From NCBI RefSeq assembly GCF_001514285.1, contig NZ_KQ949036.1:124001-188000 (forward strand): DNA of 64,000 nt, in the 5' to 3' direction. Position 1 is the stretch's first letter, and every line of letters starts with the position of its first letter. Shown here piece by piece: positions 16,423 through 27,375 of this stretch. The notes under the pieces are model-generated. The model had not been told where the DNA came from. It saw only the letters and a program-made list of their open reading frames with translations, and searched no databases. The translations under genes were made by a program, and so were the position numbers. This stretch comes from Streptomyces sp. DSM 15324. Its GTDB lineage: Bacteria > Actinomycetota > Actinomycetes > Streptomycetales > Streptomycetaceae.

Positions 16423-16757
16423 AGCTCATCACCGCCGTCGTCAAGCCCCACCGGCTCGACGAGATCAAGGAAGCCCTCCAGGCCTTCGGCGTGCACGGCC
16501 TGACGGTCACCGAGGCGAGCGGTTACGGTCGTCAGCGGGGACACACCGAGGTCTACCGCGGCGCCGAGTACACGGTCGACCTGGTCCCCAAGATCCGCAT
16601 CGAGGTGCTGGCCGAGGACGACGACGCCGAGCAGCTGATCGACGTCATCGTCAAGGCGGCCCGCACCGGCAAGATCGGTGACGGCAAGGTCTGGTCCCTC
16701 CCGGTCGAGACGGCCGTCAGGGTCCGCACCGGCGAGCGCGGCCCCGACGCGCTCTGA
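16419..16757 (+). CDS. glnK: Nitrogen regulatory PII protein
   Basis: This is a 112-aa PII signal-transduction protein, a trimer that senses ATP/ADP and 2-oxoglutarate. The T-loop (GYGRQRGHTEVYRGAEYTVDLVP) carries Tyr51 at its apex, which GlnD modifies. In Streptomyces that modification is adenylylation, from established work in S. coelicolor. The B-loop/C-terminal nucleotide site (TGKIGDGKVW) is intact. It starts inside the amtB stop codon and is followed 26 bp later by glnD, forming one operon under the GlnR box. Confidence 0.97.
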   Translation: MKLITAVVKPHRLDEIKEALQAFGVHGLTVTEASGYGRQRGHTEVYRGAEYTVDLVPKIRIEVLAEDDDAEQLIDVIVKAARTGKIGDGKVWSLPVETAVRVRTGERGPDAL

Positions 16758-16783
16758 CCGCAGAACAGAACAGGAGTCGCTGG

Positions 16784-19237
16784 GTGACGGGCACGGACGT
16801 GCGAAACGAAGCAGAGGACTCGGGACCCAGCGGCTATGCGGCGGCCCGGCTGCGCCTCCTCACCGAGGAGGCGCGGTCCGGGCCGCCGCGCCGTGCCGCC
16901 CTCTCCGCGCTCACGGACGACTGGCTGGCCGGGCTGTTCACCGCGGCGGCCGACGGACTGGCCGGCGTCTCCCTCGTCGCCGTCGGCGGCTACGGCCGCG
17001 GTGAGCTCTCCCCCCGCAGCGACCTCGACCTGCTGCTCCTGCACGACGGCAGCGACCCCAAGGCCGTCGCCGCCCTCGCCGACCGCCTCTGGTACCCCGT
17101 CTGGGACCTCGGCCTCGCCCTCGACCACTCCGTGCGCACCCCCGCCGAGGCCCGCAAGACCGCCGGGGAGGACCTGAAGGTCAACCTCGGTCTCCTCGAC
17201 GCCCGCCACCTCGCCGGCGACCTGGCCCTGACCTCCGGACTGCGCACCACCGTCCTCGCCGACTGGCGCAACCAGGCCCCCAGACGCCTGCCCGAGCTCC
17301 AGGAACTCTGCGCCGAGCGCGCCGAGCGCCAGGGAGAGCTCCAGTACCTCCTGGAACCCGACCTCAAGGAGGCCCGCGGCGGCCTCCGGGACGCCACCGC
17401 CCTGCGCGCCGTCGCCGCCTCCTGGCTCGCCGACGCGCCCCGCGAGGGCCTCGACGACGCCCGCCGCCGCCTCCTCGACGTCCGTGACGCCCTCCACCTG
17501 GCCACCGGCCGCGCCACCGACCGCCTCGCCCTCCAGGAGCAGGACCAGGTCGCCGCAGGACTCGGCCTCCTCGACGCCGACACCCTGCTGCGGCAGGTCT
17601 ACGAGGCCGCGCGCGTCATCTCCTACGCCAGCGACGTCACCTGGCGCGAAGTCGCCCGCGTGCTGCGCTCACGCGCCGTACGGCCGCGGCTGCGCGCCAT
17701 GCTCGGCGGCGGGAAGCCCGTCCCCGAGCGGTCCCCGCTCGCCGAGGGCGTCGTGGAGCAGGACGGCGAGGTGGTGCTCGCCCGTGCCGCCCGCCCCGAA
17801 CGCGACCCCGTGCTGCCGCTGCGCGCCGCGGCCGCCGCCGCCCAGGCCGGCCTCCCGCTCTCCCTGCACGCCGTACGGCGTCTCGCCGCCACCGTGCGCG
17901 CCCTGCCGACCCCCTGGCCGGCCGAGGCCCGCGAACAGCTGGTCACCCTGCTCGGCTCCGGCCGGCCCACCGTGGAGGTCTGGGAGGCGCTGGAGGCCGA
18001 GGGCCTGATCACCCGGCTGCTGCCCGACTGGGAGCGGGTGCGCTGCCGGCCGCAGCGCAACGCCGTGCACATCTGGACCGTCGACCGGCACCTCATCGAG
18101 ACCGCCGTCCGCGCCTCCGAGTTCACCCGCCGGGTCAGCCGCCCCGACCTCCTCCTGGTCGCCGCGCTGCTGCACGACATCGGCAAGGGCTGGCCCGGCG
18201 ACCACTCGGTCGCGGGCGAGATCATCGTCAAGGACGTCGCCGCCCGCATCGGCTTCGACCGCGCGGACGTGGCGGTGCTCTCCTCCCTCGTACGGCACCA
18301 CCTGCTGCTCGTCGAGACGGCCACCCGGCGCGACCTGGAGGACCCGGCCACGGTCCGCTCGGTCGCCGACGCCGTCGGCTCGCAGAGCACCCTGGAACTG
18401 CTGCACGCGCTCACCGAGGCGGACGCGCTGGCCACCGGCCCCGCCGCCTGGTCCTCCTGGCGGGGTTCGCTCGTGACGGACCTGGTCAAGCGGGTCGGGG
18501 CGGTCCTCGCCGGCGACGAACCGGAGGTGCCGGACACCGCCGCGCCCACCGCCGAGCAGGAACGGCTCGCCATCGAGGCGGTCGCCACCGGCAGCCCCGT
18601 CCTGGCCCTGCGCGCCCAGACCGAACCGCCCGCCGACGCGGGGGAGCAGCCGCCCGGCGACCCCGAGCCGCTCGGCGTGGAACTGCTCATCGCCGTACCC
18701 GACCAGGAGGGCGTGCTGCCCGCGGTGGCCGGTGTGCTCGCCGTGCACCGGCTGACCGTGCGCACCGCCGAGCTGCGCGCCCTGGACCTGCCGGACGGCG
18801 TCGAGGGCTCGGTCCTGCTGCTGAACTGGCGGGTCGCCGCCGAGTACGGCTCGCTGCCGCAGGCCGCCCGGCTGCGCGCCGACCTCGTGCGCGCCCTCGA
18901 CGGCTCCCTGGACATCGCCGGGCGGCTCGCCGAGCGCGACGCGGCCTACCCCCGGCGCCGGGGCGTGGTCGCGCCCCCGCCGCGCGTGACGGTCGCCCCG
19001 GCCGCCTCCCGGCACGCCACCGTCATCGAGGTCCGCGCCCAGGACGCGCCGGGGCTGCTGTTCCGGATCGGCTCGGCCCTGGAGGACGCGGGGGTACGGG
19101 TGCGCAGCATGCACGTCAGCACCCTGGGCGCCAACGCCGTCGACGCCTTCTACGTCACCGGCGCGCAGGGGGCGCCGCTGCCGGTCGACGAGGCGGCGGC
19201 CGTCTCCCGCAAGCTGGAGGAGACCCTGCGGGGCTGA
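16784..19237 (+). CDS. glnD: [PII] nucleotidyltransferase / signal-modifying enzyme GlnD
   Basis: This 817-aa sensor enzyme modifies and demodifies PII. Domains in order are: a nucleotidyltransferase domain with GGYGRGELSPRSDLDLLLL at about 67, a helical linker, an HD phosphohydrolase domain with LLHDIGKGWPGDHS at about 463, and two C-terminal ACT domains (about 630-700 and 745-810) that sense glutamine. The start is the GTG at 16784, 8 nt after GGAG in the glnK-glnD gap. In actinomycetes the GlnD reaction on PII is adenylylation rather than uridylylation; sequence alone does not show which. Confidence 0.95.
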   Translation: MTGTDVRNEAEDSGPSGYAAARLRLLTEEARSGPPRRAALSALTDDWLAGLFTAAADGLAGVSLVAVGGYGRGELSPRSDLDLLLLHDGSDPKAVAALADRLWYPVWDLGLALDHSVRTPAEARKTAGEDLKVNLGLLDARHLAGDLALTSGLRTTVLADWRNQAPRRLPELQELCAERAERQGELQYLLEPDLKEARGGLRDATALRAVAASWLADAPREGLDDARRRLLDVRDALHLATGRATDRLALQEQDQVAAGLGLLDADTLLRQVYEAARVISYASDVTWREVARVLRSRAVRPRLRAMLGGGKPVPERSPLAEGVVEQDGEVVLARAARPERDPVLPLRAAAAAAQAGLPLSLHAVRRLAATVRALPTPWPAEAREQLVTLLGSGRPTVEVWEALEAEGLITRLLPDWERVRCRPQRNAVHIWTVDRHLIETAVRASEFTRRVSRPDLLLVAALLHDIGKGWPGDHSVAGEIIVKDVAARIGFDRADVAVLSSLVRHHLLLVETATRRDLEDPATVRSVADAVGSQSTLELLHALTEADALATGPAAWSSWRGSLVTDLVKRVGAVLAGDEPEVPDTAAPTAEQERLAIEAVATGSPVLALRAQTEPPADAGEQPPGDPEPLGVELLIAVPDQEGVLPAVAGVLAVHRLTVRTAELRALDLPDGVEGSVLLLNWRVAAEYGSLPQAARLRADLVRALDGSLDIAGRLAERDAAYPRRRGVVAPPPRVTVAPAASRHATVIEVRAQDAPGLLFRIGSALEDAGVRVRSMHVSTLGANAVDAFYVTGAQGAPLPVDEAAAVSRKLEETLRG

Positions 19238-19254
19238 ACCCGGCACACCCGCGG

Positions 19255-19285
19255 GACCGGGTCGCGGCACGACCGTGACCCGGTC
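19255..19285 (+). terminator. Hairpin between glnD and ffh
   Basis: GACCGGGTC (19255-19263) and GACCCGGTC (19277-19285) form a 9-bp stem with a 13-nt loop, directly followed by TTGCCCG. It lies 17 bp after the glnD stop and probably terminates the nitrogen operon before ffh. Confidence 0.6.
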
Positions 19286-19348
19286 TTGCCCGTCCGGGAT
19301 ACCCTTGAAGACGCTCCTACGCCCCCGACCCCGAGGACCGACGCCGCC

Positions 19349-20902
19349 GTGTTCGATACTCTCTCCGATCGCCTCTCAGCGACTTTCAAGAACCTGCGCG
19401 GCAAGGGACGGCTCTCCGAGGCGGACATCGACGCCACCGCGCGCGAGATCCGCATCGCGCTGCTCGAGGCCGACGTGGCCCTCCCGGTCGTGCGCTCGTT
19501 CATCAAGAACGTCAAGGAGCGGGCGCTCGGGGCCACTGTCTCGCAGGCGCTGAAGAACCCCGCCCACCAGATCCTGAAGATCGTCAACGAGGAACTCGTC
19601 ACGATCCTCGGCGGGGAGACCCGACGGCTGCGCTTCGCCAAGCAGCCGCCCACCGTCATCATGCTGGCCGGCCTCCAGGGCGCCGGTAAGACCACCCTCG
19701 CCGGCAAGCTCGGCCGCTGGCTGAAGGAGCAGGGCCACTCGCCGCTGCTCGTCGCCTGCGACCTCCAGCGCCCCAACGCCGTCAACCAGCTCAGCGTCGT
19801 CGCCGAGCGCGCGGGCGTCGCGGTCTACGCGCCCCAGCCGGGCAACGGCGTCGGTGACCCGGTGCAGGTCGCCAAGGACTCCATCGAGTTCGCGAAGGCC
19901 AAGGTCCACGACATCGTGATCGTGGACACCGCCGGCCGCCTCGGCATCGACCAGGAGCTGATGCAGCAGGCCGCGGACATCCGCGACGCCGTCTCGCCCG
20001 ACGAGATCCTCTTCGTCGTGGACGCGATGATCGGCCAGGACGCCGTCAACACCGCCGAGGCCTTCCGCGACGGCGTCGGCTTCGACGGCGTGGTGCTCTC
20101 CAAGCTCGACGGCGACGCCCGTGGCGGCGCGGCCCTGTCGATCCGCCAGGTCACCGGCAAGCCGATCATGTTCGCGTCGAACGGCGAGAAGCTCGAGGAC
20201 TTCGACGCCTTCCACCCGGACCGGATGGCCTCCCGCATCCTCGACATGGGTGACCTGCTCACCCTGATCGAGCAGGCGGAGAAGACGTTCAGCCAGGAAG
20301 AGGCCGAGAAGATGGCCTCCAAGCTGGCGTCGAAGAAGGGCCAGGACTTCACCCTGGACGACTTCCTGTCCCAGATGGAGCAGGTCAGGAAGATGGGCAG
20401 CATCAGCAAGCTGCTCGGCATGCTGCCCGGCATGGGGCAGATCAAGGACCAGATCAACAACCTCGACGAGCGGGACGTCGACCGCACCGCCGCGATCATC
20501 AAGTCGATGACCCCGGCCGAGCGCCAGGACCCCACGATCATCAACGGCTCGCGCCGCGCCCGTATCGCCAAGGGTTCCGGGGTCGAGGTCAGTGCGGTCA
20601 AGGGGCTGGTCGAGCGGTTCTTCGAGGCCCGCAAGATGATGTCCCGCATGGCCCAGGGCGGCGGTATGCCCGGCATGCCGGGGATCCCGGGCATGGGCGG
20701 CGGCCCCGGCCGGCAGAAGAAGCAGCCGAAGCAGGCCAAGGGCAAGCAGCGCTCCGGCAACCCGATGAAGCGCCGGCAGCAGGAGCTGGAGGCGGCCCAG
20801 CGCCGCGAGGCCCAGGCCCAGGGCGGCAACGCGTTCGGGGTGCCGCAGCAGGGCGCCAAGGACTTCGAGCTGCCCGACGAGTTCAAGAAGTTCATGGGCT
20901 GA
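19349..20902 (+). CDS. ffh: Signal recognition particle protein Ffh
   Basis: This 517-aa SRP GTPase binds signal sequences with 4.5S RNA and hands them to FtsY. The N-terminal helical bundle is followed by the G domain with GLQGAGKTTLAGKL at about 110, DLQRPNAVNQL, DTAGRLGID and SKLDGDARGG. The Met-rich M domain (about 320-440) has MEQVRKMGSISKLLGMLPGM and the RNA-binding SRRARIAKGSG. The tail is unusually Gly/Met/Gln/Lys-rich (GMPGMPGIPGMGGGPG, then basic). The start is the GTG at 19349, where FDTLSDRLSATFKNLRGKG, the universal N-terminus, begins. Confidence 0.97.
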   Translation: MFDTLSDRLSATFKNLRGKGRLSEADIDATAREIRIALLEADVALPVVRSFIKNVKERALGATVSQALKNPAHQILKIVNEELVTILGGETRRLRFAKQPPTVIMLAGLQGAGKTTLAGKLGRWLKEQGHSPLLVACDLQRPNAVNQLSVVAERAGVAVYAPQPGNGVGDPVQVAKDSIEFAKAKVHDIVIVDTAGRLGIDQELMQQAADIRDAVSPDEILFVVDAMIGQDAVNTAEAFRDGVGFDGVVLSKLDGDARGGAALSIRQVTGKPIMFASNGEKLEDFDAFHPDRMASRILDMGDLLTLIEQAEKTFSQEEAEKMASKLASKKGQDFTLDDFLSQMEQVRKMGSISKLLGMLPGMGQIKDQINNLDERDVDRTAAIIKSMTPAERQDPTIINGSRRARIAKGSGVEVSAVKGLVERFFEARKMMSRMAQGGGMPGMPGIPGMGGGPGRQKKQPKQAKGKQRSGNPMKRRQQELEAAQRREAQAQGGNAFGVPQQGAKDFELPDEFKKFMG

Positions 20903-21044
20903 GGTTCCTGACGGGCGTTCGCGGTCCGCGGTCCGCGGTTCATGGGCTGACGCCGTTCGGGTGTACGTCGCCGAGGGCGCCCTTCCACCGGGAGGGGCGC
21001 CCTCAGCGCATGCCGAGGCCCGGTGTCTGCCGTAACGTCCAGAT

Positions 21045-22988
<1,944 letters not shown>

Positions 22989-23003
22989 GTCCCGGCAGAG
23001 ACG

Positions 23004-23879
23004 TCACGGCGTCCGGGCGATCAGGTACCGGAACACGTTCGGCATCCACACCGTGCCGTCCGGCCTGCGGTAGGGGTGCAGTGCCTCCGCCAGCTCCTTG
23101 CCGACCTGGTCCTGGTCGGTCGCCGCGACCGCCGTGTCGAACAGCCCCGTCGACAGCAGGCCCCGGACGGCGCTGTCCACCCCGGCGTACCCGAAGGGAC
23201 AGGCCACCCGGCCGGAACCGTCCGGCCTGAGCCCCGCACGCTGCGCGGTCTCCTCCAGGTCGTCCCGCAGGGCGTGCCGCGGCCGGCCCGTGCCGCCGTC
23301 GGCCTCGGCGCCGCGCGTCAGGGCGTCCGGTCCGGCCACCGCGCGCAGCACGTCCCAGGTGGCGCAGCGCTCGGGCGGGCCCCAGCCGACGAGCACCACC
23401 GGCGCCCCCCGCTCGGCCAGCGGGACCGCCGCCGCGAGCGGCCCGGCCAGCGCCTCCGCGTCCCCGGCGAGGGCGCCGATCGGTTCGAAGGCGGTCACCA
23501 GGGTGTACGCGGGCGTCTCCACGCCGGCCGCGTCCCCCGGTGACCGGCCGGTCAGCCGGATGTCCTTCCGCGCGGGTCCCTCCCCGGCCGAGGGCAGCAG
23601 CCGCTCGCGGGCGAGGGCCAGCCGCTCGGGGGAGCCGGGCTCGGCCCCCGTCAGGGACGCGCCCCGGGAGGCGGCCATCAGCAGGGCGAGCCCGGAGCCG
23701 CAGCCGAGGGCGAGCAGCCGGGTGCCGGGGCCCACTTCCAGCCGCTCGTAGACGGCCTCGTAGAGCGGAACCAGCATCCGTTCCTGGATCTCGGACCAGT
23801 CACGCGCGCGTGCACCCAGGTCCGTACGGGGCACCGGCCCCGCGGTGGGAAGGTGCTGCCGCACGAGCACAGGTGTCAT
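23004..23879 (-). CDS. Class I SAM-dependent methyltransferase
   Basis: This 291-aa protein has a Rossmann methyltransferase fold. Motif I is RLLALGCGSGLALLMA, followed by GAEPGSPERLALA as the acidic/ribose-binding loop. A later VTAFEPIGAL and APVVLVGWGPP fit motifs II/III. The C-terminal part ends YRRPDGTVWMPNVFRYLIARTP, as in ubiquinone-methylase-like proteins. I used the ATG at 23879 (MTPVLVRQHL). The substrate cannot be told. It is convergent with ftsH and divergent from the prolyl-tRNA synthetase gene. Confidence 0.78.
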   Translation of the reverse strand: MTPVLVRQHLPTAGPVPRTDLGARARDWSEIQERMLVPLYEAVYERLEVGPGTRLLALGCGSGLALLMAASRGASLTGAEPGSPERLALARERLLPSAGEGPARKDIRLTGRSPGDAAGVETPAYTLVTAFEPIGALAGDAEALAGPLAAAVPLAERGAPVVLVGWGPPERCATWDVLRAVAGPDALTRGAEADGGTGRPRHALRDDLEETAQRAGLRPDGSGRVACPFGYAGVDSAVRGLLSTGLFDTAVAATDQDQVGKELAEALHPYRRPDGTVWMPNVFRYLIARTP

Positions 23880-23936
23880 GAATAAGCGCCCCATTCCGCC
23901 GAGAATTTGCCGCAGTACCGATCAGGTGACCCCCGT

Positions 23937-23954
23937 GAAGTGCCCTCGCACTTC
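23937..23954. promoter_or_regulatory. Perfect 7-bp hairpin upstream of proS
   Basis: GAAGTGC-CCTC-GCACTTC lies in the divergent gap between the methyltransferase and proS genes. It could be an operator or leader hairpin. It has no T-box features (no specifier loop or AGGGTGGNACCGCG-type sequence), so tRNA-sensing is not supported. Confidence 0.4.
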
Positions 23955-24078
23955 CCCCGTATGCCAGGTAACTCCCCCTCTGCGGCCGCGTCCAGGGGTC
24001 TCGGGGCCCCGCTTGTGGACGCGCGGGGGGAGTGGCGAGAATTCACATTCCGGCAACGTGGGCCCGTAGCATCGCGTC

Positions 24079-25494
24079 ATGGCCAAGGCACCCGTTCTCA
24101 CGCCACGGGCGGACGACTTCCCCCGGTGGTACCAGGATCTGATCGGCAAGGCGGAACTGGCCGACAACGGTCCGGTGCGCGGCACCATGGTCATCCGGCC
24201 GTACGGATACGGGCTGTGGGAGCGGATGCAGGCCGAGATGGACGCCCGCATCAAGGAGACGGGCACCCAGAACGCGTACTTCCCGCTGCTGATCCCGCAG
24301 TCGTACCTCACCCGCGAGGCCGACCACGTCGAGGGCTTCGCCCCGGAACTGGCGGTGGTCACGCACGGCGGCGGCAAGGAGCTGGAGGAGCCGGCGGTGG
24401 TCCGCCCCACCTCCGAGATGATCATCAACGAGTACTTCGCCAAGTGGGTGCAGAGCTACCGCGATCTGCCCCTGCTCATCAACCAGTGGGCGAACGTGGT
24501 CCGTTGGGAGCTGCGCCCCCGGCTGTTCCTGCGGACGACCGAGTTCCTCTGGCAGGAGGGGCACACCGCGCACGCGACGTACGAGGACGCCCGAGACTTC
24601 GCCGCGCACATCCACCGCCGGGTCTACGAGGACTTCATGGTGAACGTCCTCGCGATGGACGTGGTGGCCGGCCGCAAGACCACCCGGGAGCGGTTCGCCG
24701 GAGCCGTCAACACCCTCACGCTCGAAGGGATGATGGGCGACGGCAAGGCGCTCCAGATGGCCACCAGCCATGAGCTCGGCCAGAACTTCGCCCGGGCCTT
24801 CGACACCACCTACCTGTCCAAGGACGGCACGCAGGAGCTGGTCTGGCAGACCTCCTGGGGTTCGACGACCCGCATGATCGGCGCACTGGTGATGATGCAC
24901 GGCGACGACGACGGGCTGCGGGTGCCGCCCCGGCTGGCGCAGATCCAGGCCGTGCTTCTCGCGGTCAAGGGCGAGGAGGCGGTTCTGGCCAAGGTCCGCG
25001 AGCTGGGCGACCGGCTGCGGGCGGCCGGGATCCGGGTGCACGTCGACGACCGCACCGACGTGCCCTTCGGGCGGCGCGCGGTCGACTGGGAGCTGAAGGG
25101 GGTGCCGGTGCGAGTGGAGATCGGGCCGCGCGACCTGGCGACCGGCACCGCGATGCTGGCCCGCCGCATCCCGGGCGGCAAGGAGCCGGTGGCCCTCGAC
25201 AGCCTCGTACAGCTTCTGCCGTCCGTGCTGGAGGAGGACCAGGCGCTGCTGCTGACGCAGTCCCTCCAGCGGCGCGAGGCGGGGACGGTGGAGACGGCCA
25301 CGGTGGGGGAGGCCGTCGAGGCGGCCACGGCCGGCCGCTGGGCGCGGATCCCCTGGGCCGTCCTGGGCACGCAGGGCGAGGCGGCCCTCGCCGAGCACGC
25401 CGTGACCGTACGGTGTCTTCTCGCCGAGGACGGGTCGGTGCCGGACGCCGAGGACGCGCCCGGTAACGTCGCGGTCGTCGCGCGCGCCTACTGA
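24079..25494 (+). CDS. proS: Prolyl-tRNA synthetase, archaeal/eukaryotic type
   Basis: This 471-aa class II aminoacyl-tRNA synthetase charges tRNA-Pro. It is of the short archaeal/eukaryotic type: it lacks the about 180-residue editing insertion of typical bacterial ProRS, has TEFLWQEGHTAHAT in motif 2, a motif 3 of GSTTRMIGALVMMHGDDDGLRVPPRLAPIQ type, and ends in the conserved C-terminal tyrosine (VVARAY). The anticodon-binding domain covers about 270-380 (VHVDDRTDVPFGRRAVDWELKG region). The ATG at 24079 is the only reasonable start. Whether a second, bacterial-type proS exists elsewhere in this genome cannot be seen. Confidence 0.94.
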   Translation: MAKAPVLTPRADDFPRWYQDLIGKAELADNGPVRGTMVIRPYGYGLWERMQAEMDARIKETGTQNAYFPLLIPQSYLTREADHVEGFAPELAVVTHGGGKELEEPAVVRPTSEMIINEYFAKWVQSYRDLPLLINQWANVVRWELRPRLFLRTTEFLWQEGHTAHATYEDARDFAAHIHRRVYEDFMVNVLAMDVVAGRKTTRERFAGAVNTLTLEGMMGDGKALQMATSHELGQNFARAFDTTYLSKDGTQELVWQTSWGSTTRMIGALVMMHGDDDGLRVPPRLAQIQAVLLAVKGEEAVLAKVRELGDRLRAAGIRVHVDDRTDVPFGRRAVDWELKGVPVRVEIGPRDLATGTAMLARRIPGGKEPVALDSLVQLLPSVLEEDQALLLTQSLQRREAGTVETATVGEAVEAATAGRWARIPWAVLGTQGEAALAEHAVTVRCLLAEDGSVPDAEDAPGNVAVVARAY

Positions 25495-25754
25495 GACGGC
25501 GCGCTCCGGCGGGCGGCGCGACCGAAACGCCCCTTGCGCCCCGCCGTACACCTGTTCCCCGGCGCGCGGACAGCGGCTACGCGCCGGGGCGTACGGCCGA
25601 CTACGCACCACCTTGGGGTGAGCTGTGCGGCTTCTCCGCAGATCAGCGCACCCGCCCTCGTCTCCACGCATCAGCGGCAACTGACGGGTACGTGCAAATT
25701 ATTTGGGATGCCCCGGAATAGGAACACAGCGGCACTCCCGCTCGTTGTCATTAC

Positions 25755-26354
25755 GTGAGCACGACACAGACACCACCTGTTCTCGCCGCAGAGCTGGCAC
25801 AGGCGTGGGCCGACATTCAGCGGTACCACCCCGAGCTGCCGGACCTTGCCGCGCCAGAGTCCCTGATCGGGGAGTCGTCGTCCGCCTGCGGTCACGAGCT
25901 CTCCTTCGAGCGACTGCTCCATGAGGCAGTCCATGGCATCGCCGCCGCCCGCGGCGTTCGCGACACCTCCCGCGCCGGCCGATACCACAACCGCAGATTC
26001 CTCGCCATCGCCGAGGAGCTGGGCCTGGACCACCCCGAGGAACCGCACCCCAGCAGCGGTTTCTCGCTGGTCACGCTCAACCCCGAGGCCAAGCGCCGCT
26101 ACCGTCCGACGATCGAGCGCCTCCAGCGGGCACTCAAGGCCCACACGGCGGCCACCTCCGCCGACAGCACCACCCGCACCTTCCGCGGCCCCGCCGCCCG
26201 CCACGGCTCCTCCGGCGGCGGCGTCCGGGTCAAGGCCGTCTGCGACTGCGGTCGCAACGTCCGGGTGGTGCCGTCGGTCCTGGCCCAGGCCCCGATCGTG
26301 TGCGGCGGCTGCGGCAAGCCGTTCCGCATCCCCGAGATCGCGGGCGCCGCATAA
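25755..26354 (+). CDS. SprT-like zinc-metalloprotease-fold protein
   Basis: This 199-aa protein contains HEAVHGIAAARG at residues 56-67 (an HExxH zinc site) and the downstream RYHNRRFLAIAEELGL with a further His, a pattern found in SprT-like proteases. The C-terminus carries a zinc ribbon with two Cys pairs (CDCGRN and CGGCGKPF). SprT-domain proteins include the DNA-protein-crosslink protease SPRTN, but similar domains occur in phage and actinobacterial proteins of unknown role. No signal peptide is visible. The start is the GTG at 25755; no strong ribosome site is visible, so it may be leaderless or weakly translated. Confidence 0.72.
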   Translation: MSTTQTPPVLAAELAQAWADIQRYHPELPDLAAPESLIGESSSACGHELSFERLLHEAVHGIAAARGVRDTSRAGRYHNRRFLAIAEELGLDHPEEPHPSSGFSLVTLNPEAKRRYRPTIERLQRALKAHTAATSADSTTRTFRGPAARHGSSGGGVRVKAVCDCGRNVRVVPSVLAQAPIVCGGCGKPFRIPEIAGAA

Positions 26355-26413
26355 GTCGTACGACAGTAGGACGGTCATGCACCGGCATCTCGTGGCTGCC
26401 GGTTCAGCGTGGT

Positions 26414-26443
26414 GCGGGGAGCCGTGGCCCCAGGGCTCCCCGC
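26414..26443 (+). terminator. Terminator after the SprT-like gene
   Basis: GCGGGGAGCC (26414-26423) pairs perfectly with GGCTCCCCGC (26434-26443) around a 10-nt loop, 60 bp after the stop codon and upstream of the rpsP promoter. Confidence 0.72.
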
Positions 26444-26510
26444 CGAGCGCCGGGCGCTGCCGAGGCATGCCCGCACACACCCTCGGCGCGAGGCGACCCG
26501 CGGGGTGTGG

Positions 26511-26516
26511 CACAAT
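26511..26516 (+). promoter_or_regulatory. Putative -10 element of the rpsP operon
   Basis: CACAAT within GTGTGGCACAATGGCTAG precedes the rpsP GTG by 136 bp, leaving a long leader. A similar GGCGCACAATGG lies upstream of the DUF2469 gene (33508). The -35 region is not obvious. Confidence 0.4.
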
Positions 26517-26651
26517 GGCTAGCTGTACTCGACAGCCGCACAGGACCCCTCTCTCCTCCGGCTGACGCGTCCATCGGGCACTCGGGTACCGCAACCCCAC
26601 GCGGCTCTCTCGCCGTGCCCAACCACGTCAAAATCAGGAGAGTCCACTCCC

Positions 26652-27071
26652 GTGGCAGTCAAGATCAAGCTGAAGCGTCTGGGCAAGATCCGTTCGCCTC
26701 ACTACCGCATCGTCGTCGCCGACTCCCGCACCCGCCGTGACGGCCGTGCGATCGAGGAGATCGGCAAGTACCAGCCGACGTACAACCCCTCGATCATCGA
26801 GGTCGACGCGGACCGCGTCGCGTACTGGCTGGGTGTCGGCGCGCAGCCGACCGAGCCCGTGCTCGCCATCCTGAAGAAGACCGGCGACTGGCAGAAGTTC
26901 AAGGGCGAGCCCGCCCCGGCTCCGCTGCTCGTGGCCGCGCCCAAGAAGGCGCGCCCCTCGTTCGAGGCCCTCGGTGGCGACGACGAGGGCAAGGGTGAGG
27001 CGATCACCCAGAAGAAGAAGGCCGAGAAGAAGGACGAGGCCGCCGCTGAGTCCGAGTCGACCGAGGCCTGA
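26652..27071 (+). CDS. rpsP: 30S ribosomal protein S16
   Basis: This 139-aa small-subunit protein is important for 16S rRNA folding and assembly. The conserved N-terminus (VKIKLKRLGKIRSPHYRIVVADSRTRRDG) and the IEEIGKYQP core are intact. The C-terminal 55 residues are a Lys/Glu/Ala-rich actinobacterial extension. The GTG start has AGGAG at 26636-26640. It heads an operon with khpA, rimM and trmD, the conserved bacterial order. Confidence 0.97.
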   Translation: MAVKIKLKRLGKIRSPHYRIVVADSRTRRDGRAIEEIGKYQPTYNPSIIEVDADRVAYWLGVGAQPTEPVLAILKKTGDWQKFKGEPAPAPLLVAAPKKARPSFEALGGDDEGKGEAITQKKKAEKKDEAAAESESTEA

Positions 27072-27073
27072 GC

Positions 27074-27313
27074 ATGCTCGAGGAGGCTCTCGAGCACCTC
27101 GTGAAGGGCATCGTCGACAACCCTGACGATGTGCAGGTCGCCTCGCGCAACCTGCGCCGCGGGCGCGTTCTCGAGGTCCGGGTCCACCCGGAAGACCTCG
27201 GCAAGGTGATCGGCCGCAACGGCCGCACCGCGCGCGCTCTGCGCACCGTCGTGGGCGCCATCGGCGGCCGCGGAGTGCGCGTCGACCTCGTCGACGTGGA
27301 CCACGTCCGCTGA
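27074..27313 (+). CDS. khpA: KH-domain RNA-binding protein (KhpA/YlqC)
   Basis: This 79-aa single-KH-domain RNA-binding protein sits where KhpA is normally found, between rpsP and rimM. The KH GxxG loop is GRNG in GKVIGRNGRTARALR, and the downstream VGAIGGRGVRVDLVDVD fits the family C-terminus. It starts 2 bp after rpsP. In other bacteria KhpA pairs with KhpB/Jag in RNA binding and cell-size control. The role in Streptomyces is inferred by homology. Confidence 0.93.
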   Translation: MLEEALEHLVKGIVDNPDDVQVASRNLRRGRVLEVRVHPEDLGKVIGRNGRTARALRTVVGAIGGRGVRVDLVDVDHVR

Positions 27314-27375
27314 CGTATCGCAGCACCGGCTCGGGCCGGGGAGGGCCATGGGCCGTCCCCGGCCCGTAGTTGTAT

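Noticed and set aside
23880..24078. T-box leader upstream of proS
   Set aside because: There is a 7-bp hairpin but no specifier loop, antiterminator or T-box sequence.
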